Below are positions 50,083 to 61,884 of a stretch of 64,000 nucleotides of DNA, piece by piece. The stretch comes from Glandiceps talaboti. Taxonomy: Eukaryota > Hemichordata > Enteropneusta > Spengelidae. The DNA is taken from positions 5,191,922 to 5,255,921 of the forward strand of contig NC_135563.1 of the NCBI RefSeq assembly GCF_964340395.1, given 5' to 3'. Within the stretch, counting starts at the first letter, position 1. Each line of letters opens with the position of its first letter. The notes under the pieces are model-generated. The model worked only from the letters and a program-made list of their open reading frames with translations. It did not search any database and was not told where the DNA came from. Position numbers and translations under genes: made by a program.

Positions 50083-50900
50083 CTGTCATTGCTTAGCCAG
50101 TGCTTAGCATTTGGGTATTTGAGACACACACATAAATTTGGCTTTTGTGAATTGTAAGTCGCAGAATACAAATAAAATAAATATAGCCAATTTTCAAAGA
50201 ATCCAAGCCAAGCACAACTCTTCCAACCACATCATCCAATTCCTCTAAAAATGAATCTTCTCTAAATGTGAACGGCATCGCTCCTTATAGATAGAGTAAT
50301 AACCGTTGTTCGTACTTTATTGGCTGTTTCGAAAGACATGTGGTTTAATTCTGTGTATATCTATATATACATTTACATTCCTATGTTATCATTGCACTAC
50401 AAAAGTTTGGATTAATGTTGGTGTTAACGTCTCTGTTCAACCACATACTACGTCTGTCGATTGGTTTTAGTAATTTTATATTACAATATTTACTCCAGAG
50501 TATACAGAAATATATTACCCTTGAAAATTCAGTGTGATTTATTGCAAAATGAACGTTGAGTGAAGACTTCTCAGATAATTCATCGCCCCGGGGATTTTTC
50601 ACCTTAATGCAGTGCACCGAGCTTAGAAACACAGGAAAGGCCATCTTTTCGTTCTCAATAGCAAATAATAACCACGACACATGAACATCAATTGCATATT
50701 CTATTGATGTACACTTCCTTTCAATTCAGAGTTATCTAAACCAAAATGACATAAAAGATAACACTGTAACCAATTAGTGTAAAAGTCCCTTGGTTATTCC
50801 AAGTTTCGCCTTCGTAGCACAACTCTATTAGCGGATAGGTTTAGTTTTGTCATATTCTATTTCTGATATACAGCGCAATACACAGCGCACAATAGCAGTA
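50083..50900. other. Intergenic, nothing recognised
   Basis: A 99-codon minus frame at 50381-50680 has no recognised motif or splice context. Confidence 0.45.
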
Positions 50901-51148
50901 TGTATGTATGTATGTATGTATGTATGTATGTATGTATGTATATGTGTGTATGTATGTATGTATGTATGTATGTATGTATGTATGTATGTATGTATGTATG
51001 TATGTGTGTGTGTGTATGTATGTATGTATGTATGTATGTATGTATGTATGTATGTGTGTATGTGTGTATGTGTGTGTGTGTATGTATGTATGTATGTATG
51101 TATGTATGTATGTATGTATGTATGTATGTATGTATGTATGTATGTATG
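50901..51148. repeat. (TATG)n microsatellite
   Basis: About 250 bp of tetranucleotide with TGTG interruptions. All Met-Tyr-Val-Cys frames are artefacts. Confidence 0.97.
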
Positions 51149-51743
51149 TCTCTGTCTCTGTCTGCGTGCGTGTGAGTGCGTATGCGTGTGTATATATGAC
51201 TTTAGAACACATCATACTAGAATGTTGTTATGGGGTTTTTGTGTTCTATTAATTCACCAACAATTCCGTGAGGTCTCCTGATGGAACGACATGGTATGAC
51301 ACCTGTCAACAAATTTGCAATTTTCAATACTTAACAGTATATATTGGGCATCCGGAGATGAACGTAGCATAGACTCAATACATGAGAAGCTAATCTGTGT
51401 GCTGTGTTAGTTATAAAGTCTTACACGCATATTTGTCTCTCGTTCGTGAATATCATAAAAACCGGTATTACACATACTTAGTGTAAGATAAATCTTAGTT
51501 TTTTTTATCACATTCCAAAGACATTTTAGATCACGCCATGAGTCTAGATTTGAACTCTTTTACATGGGTATCTCATTCAAATAAATAGTGTACATCGGAC
51601 TAACAACCATACGGTCAGTCAGTATTTTCAATAAACAGCAATTTATTCGAGCTCAGAGCTTGATTTAAACCGATTATAAGGCCAAAAAAAAAATATATCT
51701 GGTTCTGGTCAGGGTAAACTTTCTAAAGTGGTGCGACGATGCG

Positions 51744-51781
51744 AATTTTTTTTTTTTTCTATTTTTTTTTTTTTTTTTTTT
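51744..51781 (-). other. A-rich tract downstream of the DDE-like gene
   Basis: On -, two A-runs (about 22 and 13 A) separated by TAG begin about 55 bp after the stop codon of the DDE-like gene. It could be a fossil poly(A) tail or a chance homopolymer. Confidence 0.5.
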
Positions 51782-51835
51782 GCAAATTAGTAAATACACA
51801 TTTTTTGACACTTTACATACTCTGTTCTATCATAT

Positions 51836-54268
51836 TTATCTCTTGAAAAACTTCCTTTTCCTTCGAAGCAGTTTAGGCTTTGTATTTAAGCAGTCTTGGC
51901 ATGTAGGGTAGATTTCAGCTGCTTGTTCTCCTGATATCAGATCATCTCCACCACAATGGCAACAAATGGAAGGAAATACTGAAGCTGAAAAATATGGTAT
52001 TTCTATCGGTGATGAACACTCCAGGTCATGTCTGACATGTACAATTCTAAGGATGTGATTTTCCTGTCCATCAGGATCAAAGTCATTGATGTTTGAGCCA
52101 CATGTGTAATCAACATCATCCAGTGCTACATCTAACTGTTGCATTTCATGTTGTTTCAGTTTCTTGGCACTATGTAGTACCCTTGGTTTGTCACACTCTT
52201 TGCACTGCACTGTGCGTTGTACTCTACAAGCAGTCTGGGCACTTGGACTGAATGGTAAATTGTGACAACTCTCAGTAGATTTTCTTTTCTGCAAGGATGG
52301 TCTTTCACACTCTGTTGTTACTGAACCATAGACAGCTTCAAATGGCTTGTAGTGAACTCCAGTGTCATCTAGAAGTGGATCTGGAATTGGGTGGACTTTA
52401 TCAAAGACATCATCTGGTAATCTAGGAGGTTTGTGAAACTTGCACTGTGTGTCTCTGCATTTCACAATGCTGAATGCATAGTGCCGCTCAGTCACATGCT
52501 TGTCGTAGAACTCTTTCATCCTTGGACTGGCCAGGACAGTTTTTTTTGGCATACCTATTGATACACAGTCATCAATAAGATTGATGTGATCCATAAATTC
52601 AGTAATCTCTTCATCAGTAGCACTCTGGAAGATGGAAAACTTCTCTTCTTTCAGCTCCAAGTGTTGAATGATAGATGACATCAATGACACTGGTTGCTGT
52701 AGGCTGTCAACAACATCCTCCTTTAACTGTGGGTTCTTCTTTGCATCTTCTCTAACCTCCTTCATGCTGTTACACTTTTCCAGTTGCTTCTCTGAGTCTG
52801 CACTCATCTCCTTGCGCATCACACCAATAGCCTGCAGACCTATATTCAAGATAGACATTATACGTTCAGCTGGATTTTTCCATGAATGTCCAGGTGGTGT
52901 ACGTACAGCAATGAGTGCATCTAAATCCTTCTTCACAAACAAAGCTATCAAGCTGAGTTGTACAGATGAGTATGTCACTCTGTGATCAGCTCCACCATCA
53001 CTGTAAACGAGCTTCATGGGAGATTCATCATTCACAGTACTGAGTACCTTACTGAGTTCTGTTGAATGGCGCTTGGGCGATGAAGCTTCAAAGGTACTGC
53101 ATTTAAGACCAACAAATACCTTTCCATGATAAAAGCTCTCTGTAATGGATTTGGGCACATTCACAATTAGAGAAACACTGGGAGTAACAGTCAACTTTGT
53201 AAAATCATGGTCAGCAACAACAAAGCTCTTGTTGATACCAACTATTACTTGCTTGCCTCTCTCAACAGCAGCCACTGGTACACCTGGCTCCCCAATTTTC
53301 ACCTTATGTTTGTCATCTAGGCAGATTAGAGACACATGCTCTCTAAATTTAACAGCCATTTCCTTAAGGTAGCGGAAATATGTTGAAGCATAATGAGCAT
53401 CAGTGTGAGGTTTTCTTAACTGTCTCTGCTGAACCATGTATTTGACTTCCAGTCTACCTGTATGCTGCAGTGATGACTTAGTGTATGGGTTCTTAGGCCA
53501 AAACTGAAGTCTCAGCCACTGTTTTGAAGGAATAGGGGTACCTTCTGGACATCGATTACTAACTTCCTCATGTAAGTGGCGCACACTCATAGCTGTAGCC
53601 ATGTAGGTGACAGTTTCATGACGCCGTTCATGTACAGCTGTTTCTGCTACATTGTTGATGTACTGTGCTGTGATCTCCCAAAACTTCTCAAAGATGGGAG
53701 GACGGCCAGGGTTGAGAGTGCGGAGATCACACACAATCTTGGGATCCCCAAGTTCTACCATCATCTTCACCCTCTGATCAACATCAGCTTCTAGTTGTTT
53801 TCCAGGAGCAGCAGCATCATTGGTCATGAGACGATAAATTTCTCTGAGGTACATTGGTTTCACCTTTGCAATAGTACCCATCATGTTTGCAAACTCTCTC
53901 CTCATTTGTCTTGTATGAAACTTTGGAGCTGCTTTTTCAATTTCTACAGCCAACTGGGCAGTTTTAGTCTTGACCAAATCAGAGGGTGCATCTTCAGGCT
54001 CTTTCCATAGGAAATATTGGTTGCTGACACTTCCACCAGCAGAGTAAGTGTACAGTACTGTCTTGGTAGGCAGCCCACTGTGTTTCAGTGATTGAATGTA
54101 CTCATAGCGCTTCTTCCTGTCGAGGGGTAGTTTATCATTTAAACACATGAACTGGAATGTTTCCATCTCATTCAGTGCTGACATGATAGGTTTTGAGAGT
54201 GCTGAAGTCTTCAGTGAAGCACAAGTTGGGAGGGGATAAACACCAATTGTATCCTCAAGTTGTCTGAT
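51836..54268 (-). CDS. DDE-like gene, large exon
   Basis: The acceptor ctatacaatgcag precedes IRQLEDTIGVYPLP. The open frame begins ten codons earlier, but those codons are intron. It is uninterrupted for 810 codons to TAA at 51836, a long intact frame in this repeat-rich DNA, which argues for recent selection or recent arrival. Confidence 0.85.
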   Translation of the reverse strand: MRQLEDTIGVYPLPTCASLKTSALSKPIMSALNEMETFQFMCLNDKLPLDRKKRYEYIQSLKHSGLPTKTVLYTYSAGGSVSNQYFLWKEPEDAPSDLVKTKTAQLAVEIEKAAPKFHTRQMRREFANMMGTIAKVKPMYLREIYRLMTNDAAAPGKQLEADVDQRVKMMVELGDPKIVCDLRTLNPGRPPIFEKFWEITAQYINNVAETAVHERRHETVTYMATAMSVRHLHEEVSNRCPEGTPIPSKQWLRLQFWPKNPYTKSSLQHTGRLEVKYMVQQRQLRKPHTDAHYASTYFRYLKEMAVKFREHVSLICLDDKHKVKIGEPGVPVAAVERGKQVIVGINKSFVVADHDFTKLTVTPSVSLIVNVPKSITESFYHGKVFVGLKCSTFEASSPKRHSTELSKVLSTVNDESPMKLVYSDGGADHRVTYSSVQLSLIALFVKKDLDALIAVRTPPGHSWKNPAERIMSILNIGLQAIGVMRKEMSADSEKQLEKCNSMKEVREDAKKNPQLKEDVVDSLQQPVSLMSSIIQHLELKEEKFSIFQSATDEEITEFMDHINLIDDCVSIGMPKKTVLASPRMKEFYDKHVTERHYAFSIVKCRDTQCKFHKPPRLPDDVFDKVHPIPDPLLDDTGVHYKPFEAVYGSVTTECERPSLQKRKSTESCHNLPFSPSAQTACRVQRTVQCKECDKPRVLHSAKKLKQHEMQQLDVALDDVDYTCGSNINDFDPDGQENHILRIVHVRHDLECSSPIEIPYFSASVFPSICCHCGGDDLISGEQAAEIYPTCQDCLNTKPKLLRRKRKFFKR

Positions 54269-56359
54269 CTGCATTGTATAGAAAAGTGAAGAAAACATTT
54301 ATACTACAAGGTGTCAAATCACTGTTTTCATGAAATTTGATTAAAAACTGACCTGCAGAATGATGTGCAGTTTGGAAAAATGTTGAATTTCAAAATTGTG
54401 GCAGAATGACAAAAAGGCAAGAATACAAAAAATATGTATGATATATAATAAAACATGCACTTTCATTCATGGATAATATATTTATTACAAAAAATAAAAT
54501 GATAAAATATTATAAATATGCAAAAAAGTCACTCACTGGTTGTTCTGACTTGCGATGAGCTGATGAAACATCTGCCTGTTTGCTGAGGTAAGTAGCATAC
54601 TTGTGGAAGGTCATTGCAAGACATTTTGTGGCATCTTTGACTTCCTGCCATTCTTTTTTATTGATCCATGACTACTCAATAAAAAAAAAACAATTTATTT
54701 TTCAGGATATTTCACTTTTCTAACTGATTGTTTTGTTTGTAAACAAAAATGGAGGAAAGGTAAAACATTGTACCATATAGCATCCCTCATCCAAATATTA
54801 AAGTGCAAATTTGTTTTTTCAGAAGCAAAAATTCTTAAATTCCATCAAAACAAAATACAAACTACATGTACTGATAGTCACAGAAGACATTTTATTACAT
54901 TTTATTACAAGGCAAAAAGTGCTTGACAATATTTAGTTTCACGTAACTGAAAACATTTTGCAACTGTAATAAACTGAACCCATACAATTTTATTTTGCTT
55001 GTGTTCATTACATTTCTTTGTTAATATCATGGTTTACATGTATTTCCTAAGATTGTAAAATAAATTGATTTCAATTAAATTAAATTTACATTTATTCAAA
55101 ATATACTGCATTCAGTAACAATTATATACATGTACTCTATCATGTAAAGTCAGTCAGCTTCTGTATTCAGTATGTATTTTAAAAATCAGAGACGTTGCAT
55201 GTTGTCTGCCCAAAATAAAATACAAGTTTTATTCAAAGGACAACGTGTATCTTTACCTCACATGAACTTATTTATAGATGAACGTTTACTCAACACTGTC
55301 ATTGCATAACCATAGTTACATTCATAAAACTTTTAAGTTTTATGGCAGAGAAACAAAATGGGTAGAGTTGCATTAAATTACATGTTATGGTCAGTGGTAT
55401 GTATAACCAAACAGCCAGATATTGTAGTACAAATATTTACAACCCACTCTATGCCTTGCAATGTCTTTTTTAAATATCTCGCCTTGAAGTGGATTATGTG
55501 CTGTGCTATAAATGTCTATTAAATATTTATTAATGTTTACTTTATTTGTATGAAATTGGTTTGTCTCCATTGGCATTGCAAAAGTTTAAAAAAATCATTT
55601 TGAGCACAGCAAATAATAAAACACGAACAATTTGTGGTCAACACTGATATCAAACAAAAACAAAAGACAAAACGCCTACCTGTTCAAGAATATTGTACAG
55701 GAGTTGTGATACATTTTGCAGTTCATCACCCTGCAGCTGTGTAATACTATGCCTGTGCTGGGCTGGACAGTTATAGCCTCGGAAGATGTCATACAACTCT
55801 GGAAGTTGGCACTGTTGTAGGGCAAGTTTTGTACGATGCGGATCATCCATATGGCATCACTAGTCACATTTACAAATTTATCACCCAGTGCTCTGCAGTT
55901 ATAATCCCATCCAAGATTCTTGCCTTGCAACCACTGTATAATGTCATTGTGCAACTTGTAACGAGAATTGGGTCTGTCCAACGGACGTAGAGGAGGCAGT
56001 GTTTTCTTTCGAGCACTGTCCATCATCAGTCTGAAGGCATTTCTCACTGGAATTGCCCGAACTTGCTTCTCTTGTTCCCCATTTATATTAAAATGCACAT
56101 ATTTACCAAATTCCGTCAATGCAGAAACCTGGACTGTTAGCGGAACGGACTGGAACTGACCTGTCAACACACTGCTTACACTGCATTCTACAGGAAAATC
56201 TTCGTATTCAGAAGGCAGAACGAAACGATCACCAGAACTAAGAACACCTCGACAAAAGTCTTCATATAATCTCATGAGAGTAACATCAGGTGAAACGTCT
56301 ACGATTCCAAATGGCCGGAGGATCTTTGCTCCAAAAGTCAGCTGAATTGATATCAACAT
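51836..56359 (-). CDS. DDE-transposase-like gene, three exons, zinc clusters at C-terminus
   Basis: Exons on -: up to 55680 (5' limit uncertain), 54671-54537 and 54268-51836; both introns are GT/AG and phase 0. The large exon (810 residues) has a candidate RNase-H-fold catalytic core: CLDDKHKVKIGEPG (first Asp), VYSDGGADHRVTY (second Asp) and PPGHSWKNPAERIMS (Glu), with 43 residues between the last two. The C-terminal 200 residues hold Cys pairs (KCRDTQCKFH, CKECDKPRVL, CCHCGGDD, CQDC) and a basic tail (LLRRKRKFFKR). By analogy with DDE enzymes it would be a DNA-cutting and joining transposase or a domesticated relative. It matches no superfamily I can name. From memory, similar uncharacterised proteins recur in corals and other marine invertebrates; I cannot check this. 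A frameshift at about 55855 suggests this copy may be inactive. Confidence 0.75.
54537..54671 (-). CDS. DDE-like gene, 45-codon middle exon
   Basis: The acceptor tattgagtag and donor acca|gtgagt enclose SWINKKEWQEVKDATKCLAM, TFHKYATYLSKQADVSSAHR and KSEQP. Exactly 135 nt, phase 0/0, so it can be skipped without a frameshift. Confidence 0.7.
54690..55670 (-). other. First intron of the DDE-like gene
   Basis: Unique AT-rich sequence from donor gtaggc (55679) to acceptor ttgagtag (54672). No nested gene recognised. Confidence 0.55.
55680..56342 (-). pseudogene. DDE-like gene, 5' exon with a frameshift
   Basis: The first frame runs from about 56342 (acceptor-like atcaattcag) or from an ATG at 56359 and includes GDRFVLPSEYEDFPVECSV, VRAIPVRNAFRLMMDSARKK and NSRYKLHNDIIQWLQGKNLG. 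Near 55855 the coherent protein moves to another frame: DDPHRTKLALQQCQLPELYD, IFRGYNCPAQHRHS and LLYNILEQ, then the donor cag|gtaggc at 55680. A one- or two-base indel explains this. Confidence 0.65.
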
Positions 56360-56857
56360 ATCGACTGCTTGGCTTACGACTACTCAAACTTCAGACATTT
56401 TTGAAACACGTGAGCGGTTTACCTCCTAGCACAGTGAACACACTATTTCCCGTGATTCCCATCAACCACGCTCATTGTACATATTACGTACACATATCGT
56501 ACGGGGGGTTATGGGTATGCAACAGTACTAGAAGAAAAGGGTAGCTGTTACCAAAATAGAAGTGCGCCATCACACGAGTTCCATTTTTCCGTTAGCCTTG
56601 CATACAGTGTTGATCGTAAATAAGGAACCGGAAAGCAAAAATTATTGGAAAAAAAAGGATCGACGCGGGGGTATTCAGGGCACGCGCGCGCTGACCAGAA
56701 CCAGATATATATTTTTTTTTTGGCCTAAACATAGCAAAGTACTCCTGGTAAAGGTCAACGAAGTGACATAAGGTTACGGTAATAACATATCGCTACGTAT
56801 ATTGTCTCTTTGCTACGAGTGTCCTTAAAAATTACGTCACCAACCTACACCCTGTAA

Positions 56858-57215
56858 TATATGTTATACAACGCACGAGCCAGGTTCAACAAAAATGTGG
56901 AATATATACTCTCATCGTTCTATTCTACGTCACGACAACATGCGTATATGTCACAACAATGCGTGTCTACGTCATTGGTTCTGCTGTGCTTGAAATATGA
57001 GTTGAAACACTCAAAATTCTTGACATTACTATTCTTGATATTACCGGCGATGGTATAATTATATTATTCCCAAATATTTTTCTTCATTCAATCGGAAAAT
57101 ATTCGTGACCTAAGGGTTGTCATTACCCGTCTTGCTACTCGTAGTGACAAGAGCCCCTTAGGACCCCGTATTTTTTTGGCTAAACGAACAAAAATATTGG
57201 GGAATAATAATATCT
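56858..57215 (+). mobile_element. Foldback unit, copy A
   Basis: About 200 bp of unique sequence ('gcacgagccaggttcaacaa' ... 'tacgtcattggttctgc') is followed by a 150-bp hairpin bounded by ATTATTCCC.AATATTTTT and its inverse AAAAATATTGGGGAATAAT. The whole unit recurs inverted at 61885-62240. No long frame. Confidence 0.75.
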
Positions 57216-57467
57216 AATTGTTTTCTACACGGTGTTATGTTTATTTCCGTTGTCATAAGCTTTGCTATGGAGTAAAACGAGACAGTGGTAAATAAATAAT
57301 TATATTATATCATGCTACTATGCGCCATTCTGATTGGATAATAACTGTGGTAAAATCCCATTTTACCATGGCTGGCAGTGGTAAAATGGGCCCCTAAACT
57401 AGCATATGAATAGTAAATACAAGCTGAATGTGTACGTTCTTATACCAATAAGTTAACACTTCCTCAG

Positions 57468-57752
57468 AGTAAAGGTGTGTCAGGTATCCTGTACAATAGT
57501 TTGGGTTACAGTAGTCCAAATAATTCCACTGATGACCTTGCGATCGAAAGCAACGATCGATCAGTGGCTTCAACATCACTGGCCATGGCTGATAAGGTAC
57601 AAGTTCTCCCATGCAACGAGCCGTCTCAGCGTCCTGCTCTCGTTGAATCAAGCAACACCAATTTAACTTTTAACCATCAGTCAAGTGCGTCAGGATTATT
57701 TCAAAACTGTACATTTTCAGGTTCAGTCAGTGTTCAATTTGATAACCATTAA
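57468..57752 (+). CDS. Possible terminal coding exon of an unknown gene
   Basis: The acceptor aacacttcctcag at 57467 opens SKGVSGILYNSLGYSSPNNS, a Ser/Asn-rich stretch, then LTFNHQSSASGLFQNC and FSGSVSVQFDNH before TAA. An AATAAA at 57970 follows at 218 bp, a good 3'-UTR length. Upstream exons were not found; they would have to lie further left on +, perhaps across the DDE-like gene. The family is not recognised. Confidence 0.4.
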   Translation, partial: SKGVSGILYNSLGYSSPNNSTDDLAIESNDRSVASTSLAMADKVQVLPCNEPSQRPALVESSNTNLTFNHQSSASGLFQNCTFSGSVSVQFDNH

Positions 57753-58181
57753 ATTAAAGTAGCGTAACGTCGCGTCTCTGATTTACTGTCTCGAGCTTTC
57801 TCCGATTCAACTGATTCAACGCCGAGACATCTATTCTTAGCAGTGTACAAGATTGTATTGTTCATATGTAAATATCCAAACAAAATTGTTACTTTCTTTG
57901 ACCTCTTGCCCCGTTTTCTTTGTTGCTAGTTTCAACGCGTTTTCGTTATGCAGTGCAGTATATGATGTAAATAAAGTAATTTATCAATGCAATGCAGTGT
58001 ATGGTTTGTGTTCATAACTTTCATGCAGTATGAACGTATCCACTCATCAAAATATGCTCGTTCCCGACGATCTATTACCGACGATCTTTTTCTGTACGTG
58101 CGAATTCGCCTTTTTCAGGCATATAAATAACCACAGAATCACATTTACAAGATATAGACACATATTTTGATATAATATAAT

Positions 58182-58323
58182 AGCAATAACTCCCTCCGAA
58201 GGCGGGTATACACTCGAATTTGGTACAATTCGCTCCATATAGCACTCGCCATTCGGCTCATGCTATATGTCGCGAATTGTACCAAAATCTCGTGTATACC
58301 CGCCTTCGGCGGGGGTTATTGCT
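58182..58323. repeat. Palindrome, arms about 60-65 bp
   Basis: 'agcaataactccctccgaag' to the centre near 58250 and back through 'ccttcggcgggggttattgc'. The arms include 'gggtatacac' and 'ttggtacaattcg'. Confidence 0.85.
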
Positions 58324-58588
58324 TAAATAAATATACGATGCATATGATACAATGTGTCACACGCATTATTTCAAGCAAGGCGTCGGTTTTTCTCTTCTTC
58401 TTTTTTTGATTTCGATCGCTTTGTAATATTTTTTCACCCAAAGAATGTCACACGGGTCATTTGAGATGTATATTGTTTGCAGACTAGTATTAATTACCTT
58501 AGGATGGAAGAAGAATTTCCTATTATGCAAACAATGTGATAATGGGGAAAGTAATAGTTCGTCACGTCTACCGTATACTAATACTAAT

Positions 58589-59040
58589 ACATACATACAT
58601 ACATACATACATACATACATACATACATACATACACACATACATACACATACATACATACATACATACATACATACATACATACATACATACATACATAC
58701 ATACACACATACATACATACATACATACATACATACATACACACACATACATACATACATACATACATACATACATACATACATACATACATACATACAT
58801 ACATAATATTAGTACATACATGCTTACATACATGCACACATACATACATACATACATACATACATACATACATACATACATACATACATACATACACACA
58901 CATACATACATACATACATACATAATATAAGTACATACATGCATACATGCATGCACACATACATACATACATACATACATACATACATACATACATACAT
59001 ACATACATACATACATACATACATACATACATACATACAT
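58589..59040. repeat. Long (CATA)n array with inner 180-bp repeat structure
   Basis: About 450 bp of tetranucleotide array, broken twice by a near-identical unique phrase ('ataatat.agtacatacatg' at 58803 and 58922), so the array has duplicated a block of about 120 bp. Confidence 0.95.
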
Positions 59041-60189
59041 CGCCATCCCGTAGTAATGTACAGTGCTGGACATTGATATGTTAATGAGCGCCAAAAAATG
59101 TATTTTTTACGATACATTCTTAAAAATAAAATGACTGATAATTACACTCAGTTGAAGATTCACAGGTGAAGATTCATTAAGTGTGGTAATCACTGGTATG
59201 CTGGTGCTTAGACCACTTCAAAAACTCTACTAATATAGTGGTCTGAGACCAGTCGGTGTTATACCGGTATTCCTAATTAGTGCAAATACAGGCGTTCATC
59301 GTTAGTGCAAGGTTAACAACGTATCACTACTTTGTTTAACGAACATTACTGTATATACATATCAGAGAGAACTAATTAACGTTAATACGCGATAAAAAGG
59401 GGTTCTTTCCATTACACGGCTAAACAAAACAAGTCATGCGAAAAACAGCATATGCAGTATGACCCAGCTCAATGTTTACTACATCAATGTCATGCTAAGC
59501 TTATTGATTTTCAACTCTTCTAATTAAAAAGGCAATACACTGCCGGGTTGTGGAATATTCAGCTTAAAAGTGCGACTATTGGAAATAGATTTGACAAGCA
59601 CACGTAAGTAACCACGTGCATTTTTCTCACGGGAACTTTGTATTCTTATGACGAATCTTCTGTACATAAATTATGCCCAAATCACAGCTAATACGTTAAT
59701 CTAAGAGTGTATATAAACTTACTTGATGTTTACTACATGAATATAAAATAATACACTTGTGTAATATCTGACAATTCTGTTTGCGTTGGTCTTAGTATGC
59801 TACCAAATTAAGAATGGCATGACACAAAGGTGTGATTGTGTTAATTAGTGAATATCAGTCTCATGGTTATCATTGGCCTGCTTGTTTGAACCACGACTGC
59901 ATAAGTCTGAGCGACAAGCCCTGAGATTTCTTGGAAGCTTACATAAGCACGCGGTAAAAGTAACAATTGAAGTGTTGTCACCTACCCTATAATTATCAAC
60001 CACAAGGACCATTTATCATTGATTTCCAATAACGTCCAAACTTTAAATGACGCATTATTGTGTCGCTACAGCAGCAGCCGTCGTCACCAGCATAACTACG
60101 AGCACTGGTACCACCACCACCGCCAATCAATCTCACCACCCCTATTCCTGTATTACCAACACCATCACTAGACCCCACCCCTACTATTT
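59041..60189. other. Intergenic, nothing recognised
   Basis: No exon or known repeat identified. Confidence 0.5.
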
Positions 60190-60205
60190 CACCACCACCA
60201 CCACC

Positions 60206-60255
<50 letters not shown>

Positions 60256-60313
60256 CCACAACAACACCAACAGCAACAGCAACCTAACAATCATCACCAC
60301 AGCCACATAGGTC

Positions 60314-60350
<37 letters not shown>

Positions 60351-60440
60351 GCAGCAGCAACAACAACAACAACAACGACGATGACGACAACAAAAATAAC
60401 AACAACCACAATAATAATAATAATGAAAACAACAACAACG
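60190..60440. repeat. (CAC)n/(CAA)n/(CAG)n triplet array
   Basis: A mixed triplet tract with poly-Asn, poly-Thr and poly-Leu artefact frames. Confidence 0.95.
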
Positions 60441-60449
60441 TCGCCAATT

Positions 60450-61495
60450 AGTTTTTAAAAAAACTAATAAACTATACATTATTGGTGTCCCTACCATAGA
60501 AGCAATTTAAGTTCTACATTATATTTCAATAATCATGAAAACCAGCAACCATGTTGTTAGCAAATAAGACGATTTCTATACAAAGACTAAAACAGTTTTG
60601 AAATTTTCAAGTTATGAAATAATCTGTTATCTACATACGTATGAACTCCACAATCAATATTTTAAACGAGGCCACTTCTCACATCTTGTAAACTGCACTT
60701 GAATCTTAATGAACGTTCGTATGAATAAATTATGTATTGTTAATGATGATAACCAGCGATCACTTTGAATATCTTACACATGTCAACACATCTACATGGT
60801 GAAACAATTATTTTTAAAGGTTTTGAACACCTGCAATGCACAGTTCAGTATTGAGTGATTAGGAAAAGCGGCGGTACACATCAACGGCAAAATACCAGAG
60901 GACTCGATTTTAATGTTACATTTGGTATTTTGAACAAGTCAACCTTTGATAATGGAAAGCTATATATAGTCTTTGTAACTACATGTATGTATTTCATATT
61001 TGCACGAACTTTATTAGCTTTTACGGAGTATTTGACACATTCGAAGCCAAGTCCTTTTCATATGAAAACATGAATTCTAGCAAAATGTGAATTGCAATGA
61101 TCTTTGATATATAACTTGTATTAATATCGATAATAACTCAACACTGACATTACAGTTTAGCATATAGGGTGGTATTTTCTCATCCTGAAGTACTCTGGAG
61201 TGGGTGGAAATAGTAAGCAATGCACAATTATCAACGTTCACATCTGGTCGTTTTACATTTAATTTTGGCAGTGAATGAAAGTTTGGATCCGTATTTTTTT
61301 AATTTAAATTCTTATTTTTGTCATGATTCGAATGGAGACTGCATTGTTGCGACTGGGGACATGTAATGCTTCAATTTGTAACAGTCAAAAAATCCCCCGT
61401 TAAGGATACAATGTTTGATAAACGAAACTATATCATACGGTCATTGACTGAGTTATAGCAGTTGAGAGAGAATCGTTGTATCACTTGTCGTCACC
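60450..61495. other. Intergenic, nothing recognised
   Basis: A 72-codon plus frame at 60855 has no motif or splice context that would support it. Confidence 0.45.
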
Positions 61496-61799
61496 TATGG
61501 CCTAAAAATGGTTGGTTCCGGTTACCCGAACCCACCAAGTTTTGCACTGCCGACCCTAAACTTTTTTTTTCGATTCGAGAATTTTTTTCTCTTGAAAACT
61601 GTGAAGTCTTACGGATGTGGAAACTGATATAACTCTTCTTCCAATCTGTAATGGCTGTTCATATGATGGGAAGAAACTAATAACACAGAGACCATATGAA
61701 AAACGATGGCTAGTTCACTCACATATGAAAAAAATCTACCTACCTCACCTATTCTAAAACTGAGCAAAATCGGTACCACACATTTTTTTTACTAGCCTT
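61496..61799. repeat. MITE family 3, copy B
   Basis: Starts 'tggcctaaaaatggttggtt' and ends 'cggtaccacacattttt..tactagcc'; the interior has 'actgccgaccctaaactt' and 'gtaatggctgt'. Confidence 0.75.
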
Positions 61800-61884
61800 A
61801 TACAAATATGACAATTTATGTTATTGGTTTATCGCGTGTTTGATTTAACAGTAAATGAGACGAGATATTATATATGTAGATATA

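Noticed and set aside
55968-56544. Plus-strand frames opposite the DDE-like 5' exon
   Set aside because: Shadow frames; the minus strand carries the coherent protein and splice donor.
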